Below, piece after piece: positions 1-5,972 of a stretch of 6,205 bases of DNA (position 1 is the first letter of the stretch; the number at the start of each line of letters is the position of its first letter). Source of the DNA: Propionibacteriaceae bacterium (lineage in GTDB: Bacteria > Actinomycetota > Actinomycetes > Propionibacteriales > Propionibacteriaceae); assembly GCA_024636075.1 (NCBI GenBank), contig JAGXHS010000143.1:1-6205 (forward strand), read 5' to 3'. The notes beneath the pieces are model-generated. The model had not been told where the DNA came from, did no database searches, and saw nothing but the letters and a program-made list of their open reading frames with translations. The translations under genes and the position numbers were made by a program.

Positions 1-726
1 AGCCAGGCCCCTGATGGCCCAGCCCAGCCCAGGCAAGTCTCCCACAACGATCCGGCTCAACACGAGTCGGCCCAATACGATCCGACGCAGTACCATCCGG
101 CCCCCTACGATCCGGCCCAGCGGGCGCCGATGCAGCAGCGTCAGCTGCAGCAGCGTCCGGGGCCGTCCGACTACGCGCTGTCCCAGGGCGCGCAGGCCAC
201 CCACACGGCTGACGGTGTTCCACTGGCCGGCTGGTGGTGGCGAGTCCTGTCCACCCTGGTCGACATGTTGCTGGTGATGCTGGTCAGCTGGACGGTGGGC
301 TTCGGATATCTGATGCGGGCACTGAACGGCTACCAGGCGTGGCTGAGTGACCTGATGGCGGCGAGCCAGGGCCAGGGACTGGTGGATGTCACCGCCATCT
401 ACAGCTACGACATCGTGGCCCCGTTGTCGATTCTGGGGTCGATCACCATGGCCATCCGACTGGTGTACCTGACGATCACTGTCCATCAGTGGAGCGCGTC
501 GGCGGGGCAGCTCGCCTTCAAACTGCGGGTGGTGCCAGCCGATCGCGGGCTGGAGCACGTCCGGCAGAGCTGGAAACTGGCGGGTGTCCGCGCGGTGGTC
601 CAGGAACTCTTGCGGCTCGACCCGATCGGCATCCTGCGGCTGATCAGTTCGTTGATGCCGTTGTGGACCCGCAAGCGTCAGACCATTCACGACATGGTGG
701 CCCGGAGTCAAGTGGTCAAGCTGTGA
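1..726 (+). CDS. RDD-domain membrane protein with Gln/Pro-rich N-terminal tail (5' partial)
   Basis: The reading frame is open from base 1 to the TGA at 724-726, giving 241 residues in the window. The true start is therefore probably to the left; the ATG at 130 falls inside the low-complexity tail and is unlikely to be the start. The first ~60 residues are rich in Gln, Pro, Tyr and Asp and include five pentapeptide repeats (46-120). The RDD domain follows: after ADGVPLAGWWW comes Arg81-x6-Asp88 (codon numbers within the window), the charged pair in the first membrane helix that typifies the family. A second hydrophobic stretch reads IVAPLSILGSITMAI, then the loop motif AGQLAFKLRVV, a third hydrophobic stretch, and the closing RQTIHDMVARSQVV, which matches the usual RDD end. 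RDD proteins are multi-pass membrane proteins, mostly of unknown function; some are linked to ion transport or stress. The substrate cannot be inferred. The gene overlaps the next RDD gene by four bases, so the two are probably one operon. Confidence 0.85.
   Translation, partial: SQAPDGPAQPRQVSHNDPAQHESAQYDPTQYHPAPYDPAQRAPMQQRQLQQRPGPSDYALSQGAQATHTADGVPLAGWWWRVLSTLVDMLLVMLVSWTVGFGYLMRALNGYQAWLSDLMAASQGQGLVDVTAIYSYDIVAPLSILGSITMAIRLVYLTITVHQWSASAGQLAFKLRVVPADRGLEHVRQSWKLAGVRAVVQELLRLDPIGILRLISSLMPLWTRKRQTIHDMVARSQVVKL
46..120 (+). repeat. Five tandem 15-base units encoding a YDPAQ-like pentapeptide
   Basis: Units start at 46, 61, 76, 91 and 106, exactly 15 bases apart, and read NDPAQ, HESAQ, YDPTQ, YHPAP and YDPAQ. 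At the DNA level the core TACGATCCG occurs at 76 and 106, with the variants AACGATCCG (46), CACGAGTCG (61) and TACCATCCG (91). The array lies in the presumed cytoplasmic tail of the RDD protein and may extend beyond the left edge in degenerate form. Confidence 0.8.
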
Positions 727-1271
727 CCCAGGCCCGGCAGGCTGACGGGTTTCCGTTGGCGGGGTGGTTCGCACGGCTCGCCGGCAGTTGGATCGACGTA
801 TCGGTGGTGCTGATCGTTGTCGTCGTCACCCCGGTGCCATGGTTCGAGGAGTGGCAGAACCGATTCGCTGACTGGTTCCAGAGCTGGGTGGTCTCCGGGC
901 CGGGACAGCTGCCAACACTGGACGAACTGTGGAACTACGGAGTGCTGCAGGCATGGTTCGGCACGATGGCGGTCGCCACCCTCATCGGCTCGAGCTACAA
1001 CGCGGCCAGCCTGTTGATCTTCCACCGCACCCTCGGCCAACAGGCCCTCGGCCTGCGGGTGGTGGAACGGCGTCACGGCCTCCGACCACAGCTGTCACCC
1101 GGGTTGGTGCTACGACGAGTGATCAGCCAGCAGGTGTTGTTGCACTGGTTGTACCCGGTCTACCTGGTCGGCGGTCTCATCCCACTGTTCAATCGGGACC
1201 GGCAGGCGCTGTGGGACCTTGTCGCCAGCAGTCAGGTCGTGCACGACCCCGGTTTCGGACCCCGCGGCTGA
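723..1271 (+). CDS. RDD-domain membrane protein (second of a tandem pair)
   Basis: This is a 182-residue protein starting at GTG 723, whose GTGA overlaps the TGA of the upstream gene. The frame stays open further upstream, but that part lies wholly inside the first RDD gene, so it is rejected as coding. The N-terminus, QADGFPLAGWFARLAGSWID, aligns with the start of the RDD domain of the preceding gene. The Arg18-x6-Asp25 pair opens the first hydrophobic helix (about 23-41). A second hydrophobic segment spans about 73-100. TLGQQALGLRVV (103-114) is the family loop motif, a third hydrophobic segment lies at 138-156, and RDRQALWDLVASSQVV (158-173) is the typical RDD ending. It lacks the Gln/Pro-rich tail of its paralogue. 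No good Shine-Dalgarno is seen (GGAG at 704-707 is 15 bases away), so translation is probably coupled to the upstream gene. The membrane location is secure; the function is unknown. Confidence 0.85.
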   Translation: MTQARQADGFPLAGWFARLAGSWIDVSVVLIVVVVTPVPWFEEWQNRFADWFQSWVVSGPGQLPTLDELWNYGVLQAWFGTMAVATLIGSSYNAASLLIFHRTLGQQALGLRVVERRHGLRPQLSPGLVLRRVISQQVLLHWLYPVYLVGGLIPLFNRDRQALWDLVASSQVVHDPGFGPRG

Positions 1272-1283
1272 GTTGTTCGCGGG
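1261..1283 (+). terminator. Weak GC hairpin at the end of the RDD pair
   Basis: CCCGCG (1261-1266) and CGCGGG (1278-1283) form a perfect 6-bp stem with an 11-base loop, spanning the RDD stop codon. There is no T-run behind it (CAGACTTGTTC follows), so at best it is a poor intrinsic terminator. It may equally be chance in GC-rich DNA. Confidence 0.25.
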
Positions 1284-1310
1284 CAGACTTGTTCACCCGT
1301 GCTGAGCCGG

Positions 1311-1342
1311 TTGCGTTTCCGGTGCCGTCGCATCGCTAGGGT
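1311..1342 (+). promoter_or_regulatory. Possible malQ promoter
   Basis: A TAGGGT hexamer (1337-1342) fits the TANNNT form of actinobacterial -10 elements, and the same hexamer precedes pncB. TTGCGT (1311-1316) could be the -35 box, but the 20-base spacing is longer than normal. Transcription would start near 1349, leaving a leader of about 50 bases before the malQ ATG. This rests on motif matching only. Confidence 0.3.
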
Positions 1343-1398
1343 AGTTGCTCGGGCCATGCAGCTGCTGGCCGTCAACGCACAGCGATTTGGACCTCCGC

Positions 1399-3522
1399 AT
1401 GCCACTCACCGATCCTGCCCTGGTCGAACTGGCCGACCACTTCGGCATCGCCACCGAATTCTGGGACTGGCAAGGCCGCCACACCGAGGTGGAAGAGGCG
1501 ACCGTGGTGGCTGTTCTCGCTGCCATGGACTGCGACGTCTCGACGCCGCAAAAAGCCCGGCAGTTGCTCCGCGATGAACACGACCGGCCCTGGCGGCAGA
1601 TGTTGCCGAGCTGCGTCGTCACTCGGCAGGGGCAGTACCGCACCGTGGAGGTGCACGTGGCGGCCGGTGAATCAGCCGAGCTGATGGCGCAGCTTGAAGC
1701 AGGCGGCACCCGTCGCTTCGCCCAGGTGGACAACGTCCACCCCGACCGGGAGATCGACGGTCAACGGATCGGGGAGGCCAGCTTCGCGGTGCCCACCGAT
1801 TTGTCGCTCGGCTACCATCGCCTGGTGGTGCGCTCCGGTGGGAGGACGGAGCGATCGACGCTGATCGTCACACCGTCCTTCCTGGGTTTCCCCGACTCAC
1901 TCGGTGAGCGCCGATTCTGGGGTTATGCGACCCAGTTGTACAGCCTCCGGTCGCGTGACTCGTGGGGCATCGGCGATCTCGACGATTTGGCTGATCTGGC
2001 GGTGTGGTCGTCCACCTGGCAGCAGGCGGGCTATGTGTTGATCAACCCGCTGCACGCGGCGGAACCCGTTGCCCCGATGGAACCCTCGCCGTACCTGCCG
2101 ACCAGCCGACGCTACGTCAACCCGATCTACATCCGTCCGGAGGCGATCGCCGAGTACGTGGCTCTCGCTGAGCCCTTGCGGGACCGGATCGCTGCCTTGC
2201 GCAGCGAACTCTCACCAGAGGTCGACGACGCCGACCGGATCCTCCGCAACCGGGTCTGGCAGGCCAAGAAGGATGCGCTGTGGACGTTGTTCCAGGCCGG
2301 ACGCCGTCCCGCCCGGCAGATGTCCTTCGAGTACTTCATCGAGACCGAGGGCGCCAGCCTGCGCGACTTTGCAGTCTGGTCGGCGCTCGCCGAGCAATTG
2401 GGCAGCAAATGGCACGAGTGGCCGGCAGCACTCCGGGATCCCCGTTCCGTCGGGGTGCAGGAGTTCGCCGAACAGCACGCCGAGCGGGTCGACTTCCACT
2501 GCTGGCTGCAGTGGATCGCCCAGGAGCAGATCTCCGACGCCCAACAGGCAGCGGTGGATTCCGGGATGGGTCTGGGCATCATCAGTGACCTGGCGGTCGG
2601 GGTGAATCCCGATGGTGCGGACACCTGGATGCTGCCGGATGTCTTCGCTGGCGGGGTCAGCGTCGGCGCACCGCCTGATGCCTTCAACCAGGCCGGGCAG
2701 GACTGGGGTCAACCGCCTTGGCGTCCGGACCGGCTCGCGGATCTGGCCTACACACCCTTCCGCGGCATGGTGCACTCCATCCTCCGGCACTGCGGAGGCA
2801 TCCGGGTCGACCACATCATCGGGCTGTTCCGACTGTGGTGGGTGCCGCAGGGAATGTCACCGAAGCAGGGTGCCTATGTGCGCTACGACCACGAAGCGAT
2901 GGTCGGCATCCTGGCTCTGGAGGCCCACCGAGCCGGCGCCATCGTCGTGGGTGAGGATTTGGGCACGGTGGAGCCCTGGGTCCGCGACTACCTCGCCGGT
3001 CGGGGCGTCCTCGGCACGAGTGTGCTGTGGTTCGAGCACGACGACGCCGGCAACCTGAAGCCGCCGCAGAACTGGCGGGAGTACTGCCTCGCCTCGGTGA
3101 CCACCCACGACCTACCGCCAACCGCCGGGTACCTCGCTGGCGACCACGTCCGGCTACGGGACCAGTTGGGTCTGCTCACCCAGTCCCTGGCGGACGAACT
3201 GGAGACCAGTGCAAATGAGCATTCGACGATGCTGGAAGCCTTGCGCGGGCTGGGCCTGCTGGATCCTGGCACCGATGAGGTCGAGGAGATCGTGCTGGCG
3301 ATGCACCGTTTCCTGGTCGCGACACCGTCACGGATGCTGAATGCGGCGCTGACCGATGCAGTGGGGGATCGGCGCACCCAGAACCAACCGGGCACCATCG
3401 ACGAGTATCCGAACTGGCGCATCCCGCTGTCCGGCCCGGACGGCACACCGATGCTGCTGGAAGAGGTGTTCACCAGTGCACGGGCGCAGCGCTTGGCTGC
3501 GGTGTTGAAGTCCGGGTGTTGA
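1399..3522 (+). CDS. malQ: 4-alpha-glucanotransferase (amylomaltase, GH77)
   Basis: This enzyme moves alpha-1,4-glucan segments between maltodextrins in the cytoplasm, allowing use of maltose and glycogen breakdown products. It has 707 residues from ATG 1399, a normal length for actinobacterial MalQ. In-frame TTG codons lie upstream (1345, 1387), but homology-like sequence begins at MPLTDPALVELADHFG; no Shine-Dalgarno is evident for any choice. Residues 1 to ~170 form the extra N-terminal domain of this MalQ type. The GH77 barrel begins at GYATQLYSLRSRDSWGIGD (175) and includes NPLHAAEP...SPYLPTSRRYVNP (from 216), FHCWLQWIAQEQ (366) and GIISDLAVGVNPDGADTW (393-410). By alignment of motifs, the nucleophile is Asp471 (GGIRVDH), the acid/base is Glu519 (VVGEDLG) and the third carboxylate is Asp571 (TTHDLPP). 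The spacing is close to that in Thermus amylomaltase. NQPGT...EYPNWR (from 662) is the usual C-terminal signature. The last codons and the stop lie in a 14-base tandem duplication. The gene converges on pncB. Confidence 0.96.
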   Translation: MPLTDPALVELADHFGIATEFWDWQGRHTEVEEATVVAVLAAMDCDVSTPQKARQLLRDEHDRPWRQMLPSCVVTRQGQYRTVEVHVAAGESAELMAQLEAGGTRRFAQVDNVHPDREIDGQRIGEASFAVPTDLSLGYHRLVVRSGGRTERSTLIVTPSFLGFPDSLGERRFWGYATQLYSLRSRDSWGIGDLDDLADLAVWSSTWQQAGYVLINPLHAAEPVAPMEPSPYLPTSRRYVNPIYIRPEAIAEYVALAEPLRDRIAALRSELSPEVDDADRILRNRVWQAKKDALWTLFQAGRRPARQMSFEYFIETEGASLRDFAVWSALAEQLGSKWHEWPAALRDPRSVGVQEFAEQHAERVDFHCWLQWIAQEQISDAQQAAVDSGMGLGIISDLAVGVNPDGADTWMLPDVFAGGVSVGAPPDAFNQAGQDWGQPPWRPDRLADLAYTPFRGMVHSILRHCGGIRVDHIIGLFRLWWVPQGMSPKQGAYVRYDHEAMVGILALEAHRAGAIVVGEDLGTVEPWVRDYLAGRGVLGTSVLWFEHDDAGNLKPPQNWREYCLASVTTHDLPPTAGYLAGDHVRLRDQLGLLTQSLADELETSANEHSTMLEALRGLGLLDPGTDEVEEIVLAMHRFLVATPSRMLNAALTDAVGDRRTQNQPGTIDEYPNWRIPLSGPDGTPMLLEEVFTSARAQRLAAVLKSGC

Positions 3523-3529
3523 AGTCCGG
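3502..3529 (+). repeat. 14-base perfect tandem duplication at the malQ stop
   Basis: GTGTTGAAGTCCGG occurs at 3502-3515 and again directly at 3516-3529. The malQ TGA (3520-3522) is read from the second copy in a frame different from the one used in the first copy, because 14 is not a multiple of three. Confidence 0.9.
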
Positions 3530-3536
3530 TTGCTCG

Positions 3537-3584
3537 CCGGCCAGGTGCTGGCGTAGGGCTTTCCGGTCAGGTGCTGGCGTAGGG
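3537..3584 (+). repeat. 22-base direct repeat (21/22 identical) at the pncB stop
   Basis: The copies are 3537-3558 and 3563-3584, with a 26-base period and the shared core CAGGTGCTGGCGTAGGG (3542-3558, 3568-3584). The right copy contains the final codons of pncB (Pro-Tyr-Ala-Ser-Thr-stop on the minus strand). The only mismatch (C3541 against T3567) turns the TGA stop of the genic copy into TGG in the outer copy. The left copy can also fold as GCCAG-GTG-CTGGC (3540-3552), but no T-run accompanies it, so it is not called a terminator. Confidence 0.9.
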
Positions 3585-4901
3585 ATTGTGCACGAGGTCA
3601 CCGTCGGATTCCAGCATGATCGTGGGAATCGCCGGTTCGCCCTTGGAGATCCTCCAGGCGGAGACCGGTAGTTCCGCCCGGGAGCGTTCGTGTCGTTCAC
3701 GGGCCGCCTGCAGCGGCTCCTCACCGACGATGTCACCATCGACCACCAACGGGACCAGCAGGGCACGGTCGTTCCCGCCGTCGGCCGGGGCTGCGGAGAT
3801 GCCGACGATCTCAGCCTCGGCGAGTCCCTGGGCGTCCAGCCGACGCACGGCGAACTTGCGGCCACCGACGGACCCCTTGTTCTTCGACTTCTTCTCCACC
3901 GGTAGAAGTTCAGCGTCCGGATCGGCGGAGTCGGCCCGGGCCACCAGCTTGTACACGAATCCACAGGTGGGATGTCCGGAGCCGGTCACCACCGAGGTAC
4001 CGACCCCGAAACCGTCCACCGGGCTGCCGCGCAGTGCAGCGATCTGCCATTCGTCGAGATCGCTTGTCACGATGATGCGGGTGCCGGCGGCACCGAGGTC
4101 GTCCAGCTGGTCACGGACCTGACGCGCAATGATGCCGAGATCACCGGAGTCGAGGCGCACCGACCCCAACTGTCCGTCGGTCAGGCGGACAGCCTCTGCC
4201 ACTGCGCGCTCGGTGTCGTAGGTGTCGACCAGGAGGGTCGTTCCCACACCGAGGCTTGCCAGCTGCGCGCGGAAGGCGTCGGTCTCGGTGTCGTGCAACA
4301 GGGTGAACGAGTGCGCCGCAGTACCCATCGTCGGTACGCCCCACTCCCGACCGGCAGCAAGGTTCGACGTGGCGCTGAAACCAGCTACGTAGGATGCCCG
4401 CGCCGCCGCCACGGCGGAACGTTCATGAGTCCGCCGAGAACCCATTTCGGAGCACGGACGCCCACCGGCCATCATGGTCATCCGGGATGCTGCCGAGGCG
4501 ATCGCGGAGTCGTGGTTGTAGATGCTCAACAGCACCGTCTCCAACAGACAAGCCTCGGCGAAGGTGCTCTCCACCACCACGATCGGTGAACCTGGGAAGT
4601 AGACCTCACCCTCCGGGTAGCCCCAGATGTTGCCAGTGAACCGATAGTTCACCAACCAGTCGACCAACTGCTCGTCCGCGATACCCGCCTCGATCAGGAA
4701 GTCGATGTCAGCGCCGTCGAAACGGAAGTCGGCGAGCGCTCGTAACGCGCGCCCCACACCCGCCACGACCCCATAGCGCCGACCCTCCGGCAGTCGGCGA
4801 CCGAACAGCTCGAACACGCTGCGCCGGTCGGCCGTCTGGGAGGTCATGGCAGCGCGCACCATCGTCAGTTCGTAGTGATCGGTGAGCAAGGCGCTTGTCA
4901 T
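3567..4901 (-). CDS. pncB: Nicotinate phosphoribosyltransferase
   Basis: The enzyme makes nicotinate mononucleotide from nicotinate and PRPP with ATP hydrolysis, the first step of the Preiss-Handler route to NAD; it is cytoplasmic. It has 444 residues from ATG at 4901. A GTG at 4910 is in frame but lies in the apparent -10 element, and MTSALLTDHYELTM is the typical family start, so the ATG is preferred. Visible family motifs are TDHYELTM near the N-terminus, FGRRLPEGRRYGVVAGVG, MGSRRTHERSAVAAARASY, GTAAHSF with His197 as the likely phosphorylated histidine, LLVDTYDT, VRLDSGDL and GVGTSVVT. Length and motif order are complete, with no sign of damage. The gene diverges from clpS (38 bases between start codons), an order conserved in Actinobacteria. 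Its C-terminal codons form one copy of a short direct repeat at the junction with malQ. A TAGGGT hexamer seven bases upstream of the ATG suggests a leaderless mRNA. Confidence 0.95.
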   Translation of the reverse strand: MTSALLTDHYELTMVRAAMTSQTADRRSVFELFGRRLPEGRRYGVVAGVGRALRALADFRFDGADIDFLIEAGIADEQLVDWLVNYRFTGNIWGYPEGEVYFPGSPIVVVESTFAEACLLETVLLSIYNHDSAIASAASRMTMMAGGRPCSEMGSRRTHERSAVAAARASYVAGFSATSNLAAGREWGVPTMGTAAHSFTLLHDTETDAFRAQLASLGVGTTLLVDTYDTERAVAEAVRLTDGQLGSVRLDSGDLGIIARQVRDQLDDLGAAGTRIIVTSDLDEWQIAALRGSPVDGFGVGTSVVTGSGHPTCGFVYKLVARADSADPDAELLPVEKKSKNKGSVGGRKFAVRRLDAQGLAEAEIVGISAAPADGGNDRALLVPLVVDGDIVGEEPLQAARERHERSRAELPVSAWRISKGEPAIPTIMLESDGDLVHNPYAST

Positions 4902-4908
4902 GGTGCCC

Positions 4909-4914
4909 ACCCTA
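4909..4914 (-). promoter_or_regulatory. Putative pncB -10 element (leaderless)
   Basis: TAGGGT on the minus strand (4914 to 4909) fits TANNNT and is followed by seven bases (GGGCACC) and then the ATG. This would place the transcription start at or next to the A of the start codon. No clear -35 hexamer is visible at the matching distance. It is flanked by the short inverted repeat CACCC (4908-4912) / GGGTG (4920-4924), a possible but untested operator. Confidence 0.45.
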
Positions 4915-4927
4915 TGGCTGGGTGCGA

Positions 4928-4933
4928 CAGAAT
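4928..4933 (+). promoter_or_regulatory. Putative clpS -10 element (leaderless)
   Basis: CAGAAT (4928-4933) resembles the -10 consensus apart from its first base. It is followed by six bases (GGGACC) and the clpS ATG, so the mRNA could begin at the start codon. No Shine-Dalgarno at normal spacing and no convincing -35 are seen. Confidence 0.35.
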
Positions 4934-4939
4934 GGGACC

Positions 4940-5245
4940 ATGACTGCTTCTGGATCAGACAGCCGGGGCAACACGGCTCTCGCCGAGCAACTCGGTGCGG
5001 AGTCGCTGACCGACGCTGGCTGGGTGACCGTGGTCTGGGACGACCCGGTGAATTTGATGAGCTACGTCACCCACGTGTTCTCCAGCTACTTCGGATACCA
5101 CAGGGAGAAGGCGGAGAAGTTGATGTTGCAGGTGCACAACGAGGGCAAGTCAGTGGTGTCGCAGGGAACCCGGGAGGCGATGGAGCGTGATGTCAACGCG
5201 ATGCACGAGTTCGGGTTGTGGGCGACCCTTGATCGGGCGGAGTGA
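4940..5245 (+). CDS. clpS: ATP-dependent Clp protease adaptor ClpS
   Basis: ClpS binds proteins with destabilising N-terminal residues and delivers them to the Clp ATPase (ClpC/ClpA type) for degradation in the cytoplasm. The protein has 101 residues from ATG 4940; an upstream in-frame TTG (4895) would reach across the whole intergenic region into pncB, so it is rejected. A flexible N-terminal arm (1 to ~27) precedes the core. GWVTVVWDDPVNLMSYV (27-43) carries the Asp34-Asp35 pair and Met40 of the N-degron pocket. FGYHREKAEKLMLQVHNEG (51-69) carries His66, and SQGTREAMERDVNAMHEFGLWAT (74-96) is the usual actinobacterial ending. All recognised pocket residues are present, so the adaptor looks functional. 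It is divergent from pncB and nearly contiguous with the DUF2017 gene (the stop is two bases before its preferred ATG), indicating a clpS-DUF2017 transcription unit. Confidence 0.95.
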   Translation: MTASGSDSRGNTALAEQLGAESLTDAGWVTVVWDDPVNLMSYVTHVFSSYFGYHREKAEKLMLQVHNEGKSVVSQGTREAMERDVNAMHEFGLWATLDRAE

Positions 5246-5247
5246 GC

Positions 5248-5814
5248 ATGCGCGGCTGTGAACGCACCGCAGATGGCGTACTGGTGCGCTTCGACGATCC
5301 GGAACCGGGACTTCTCGGCGACCTGATCGGCCAGTTGATCGCTCTGATCGGGGGTGAGACCAGGACCGTCGGCACCAACAGCAAGGACCCGTTCGAACGG
5401 TGGGAACGGGATTTTTCCTCCGATCCGGAGGACGAGCTCTTCGAGGACGACGACCCCGCAGTCCGGCGCCTGTTTCCCAACGCCATCCCGCACGATCCGG
5501 AGAAGTCCGACGAGTTCCGGCGCTTCACGATGGGGGCCCAGCGGGACACGAAGGTCGCCGATGCGAAGATTGTGTTGGAAGACCTCGCCGGGGTGACCCG
5601 CGGTGGCTCCTGCCAGATCGCCGACGAGAACCTCTCGGCCTGGTTGAAGACGCTCAATGCGCTCCGGTTGACACTGGCGGCACGCCAGGGGATCACCGAT
5701 GAGTTGAGTGCCCAGGAGGCTGCCGAACGTCCCGATCACGATCCCCGGGCAGGGCTTTTCCTGGTCTACTCCTGGCTGGGCTGGGTGCAGGAGTCGCTGC
5801 TGGAGGCGCTGTGA
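5248..5814 (+). CDS. DUF2017 family protein
   Basis: This is an actinobacterial protein of unknown biochemical function that is regularly found directly after clpS (Rv1332 in M. tuberculosis occupies this place). It has 188 residues from ATG 5248. A GTG at 5242 overlapping the clpS stop would add two residues, but GGAG (5239-5242) lies five bases before the ATG and favours it. The N-terminal part, RGCERTADGVLVRFDDPEPGLL, leads into a hydrophobic stretch LIGQLIALIGG, then a strongly acidic section (SDPEDELFEDDDPAVRRLF) and the family-typical FRRFTMG. The C-terminal half contains DENLSAWLKTLNALRLTLAAR, resembling the conserved Trp-Leu...Leu-Arg-Leu helix of the family. No signal peptide or clear membrane helix is seen, so it is probably cytoplasmic. 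A role linked to ClpS-dependent proteolysis is inferred from synteny only. Confidence 0.85.
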   Translation: MRGCERTADGVLVRFDDPEPGLLGDLIGQLIALIGGETRTVGTNSKDPFERWERDFSSDPEDELFEDDDPAVRRLFPNAIPHDPEKSDEFRRFTMGAQRDTKVADAKIVLEDLAGVTRGGSCQIADENLSAWLKTLNALRLTLAARQGITDELSAQEAAERPDHDPRAGLFLVYSWLGWVQESLLEAL

Positions 5815-5972
5815 GCCTTGCCGTCAGCACGCACGTCGCTCGGACTCGGGTCGTCGCGACCGGGTGCTGGCGAGCAGGTGTCCCGGCTGCGGTTGCTGCC
5901 GAGCCGGTGGGCGATCAGCAGCGCGACCCGGTGGAGCAGCCGGTTGGGGATGATGGGCCCGGTGGTAATCAT
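5766..5972 (-). CDS. Candidate small hypothetical protein (68 residues)
   Basis: The ATG at 5972 is preceded by GGGAGG (5982 to 5977) with a four-base gap. Further upstream TAGCAT (6003 to 5998) could be a -10 element, giving a short leader. Codons end overwhelmingly in G or C and use the preferred set (CTG, ATC, GCC, CGG, GTC), clearly better than the competing plus-strand frame over the same bases. The product starts MITTGPIIPNRLLHRVALLIAHRLG, a probable amphipathic or weakly hydrophobic helix, followed by a polar Ser/Asp/Arg-rich tail with two cysteines; no family is recognised. Its 3' end overlaps the DUF2017 gene by 49 bases in convergent orientation, and an ATG at 5999 could add nine residues. 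It lies between DUF2017 and an insertion sequence, so it could also be a truncated remnant. Confidence 0.4.
   Translation of the reverse strand: MITTGPIIPNRLLHRVALLIAHRLGSNRSRDTCSPAPGRDDPSPSDVRADGKAHSASSSDSCTQPSQE

Noticed and set aside
489..722. Upstream extension of the second RDD gene
   Set aside because: The extension lies wholly within the first RDD gene in another frame and reads as Arg/Gly/Ala-rich shadow sequence; the RDD domain begins just after GTG 723.
2212..2814. 200-codon minus-strand frame inside malQ (also 2127-2687)
   Set aside because: It lies fully antisense to a clear GH77 gene, with no family motifs; long antisense frames are expected in GC-rich coding DNA.
3972..4589. 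205-codon plus-strand frame inside pncB (also 3586-4122)
   Set aside because: It is antisense to pncB, whose motifs are continuous across it, and the composition is that of a shadow frame.
4902..4910. GTG start for pncB at 4910
   Set aside because: It would overlap the likely -10 element and add three residues before the typical family N-terminus.
5849..5861. Hairpin GGTCG-TCG-CGACC as a terminator of clpS-DUF2017
   Set aside because: The stem is only five base pairs with no T-run, common by chance in such GC-rich sequence.
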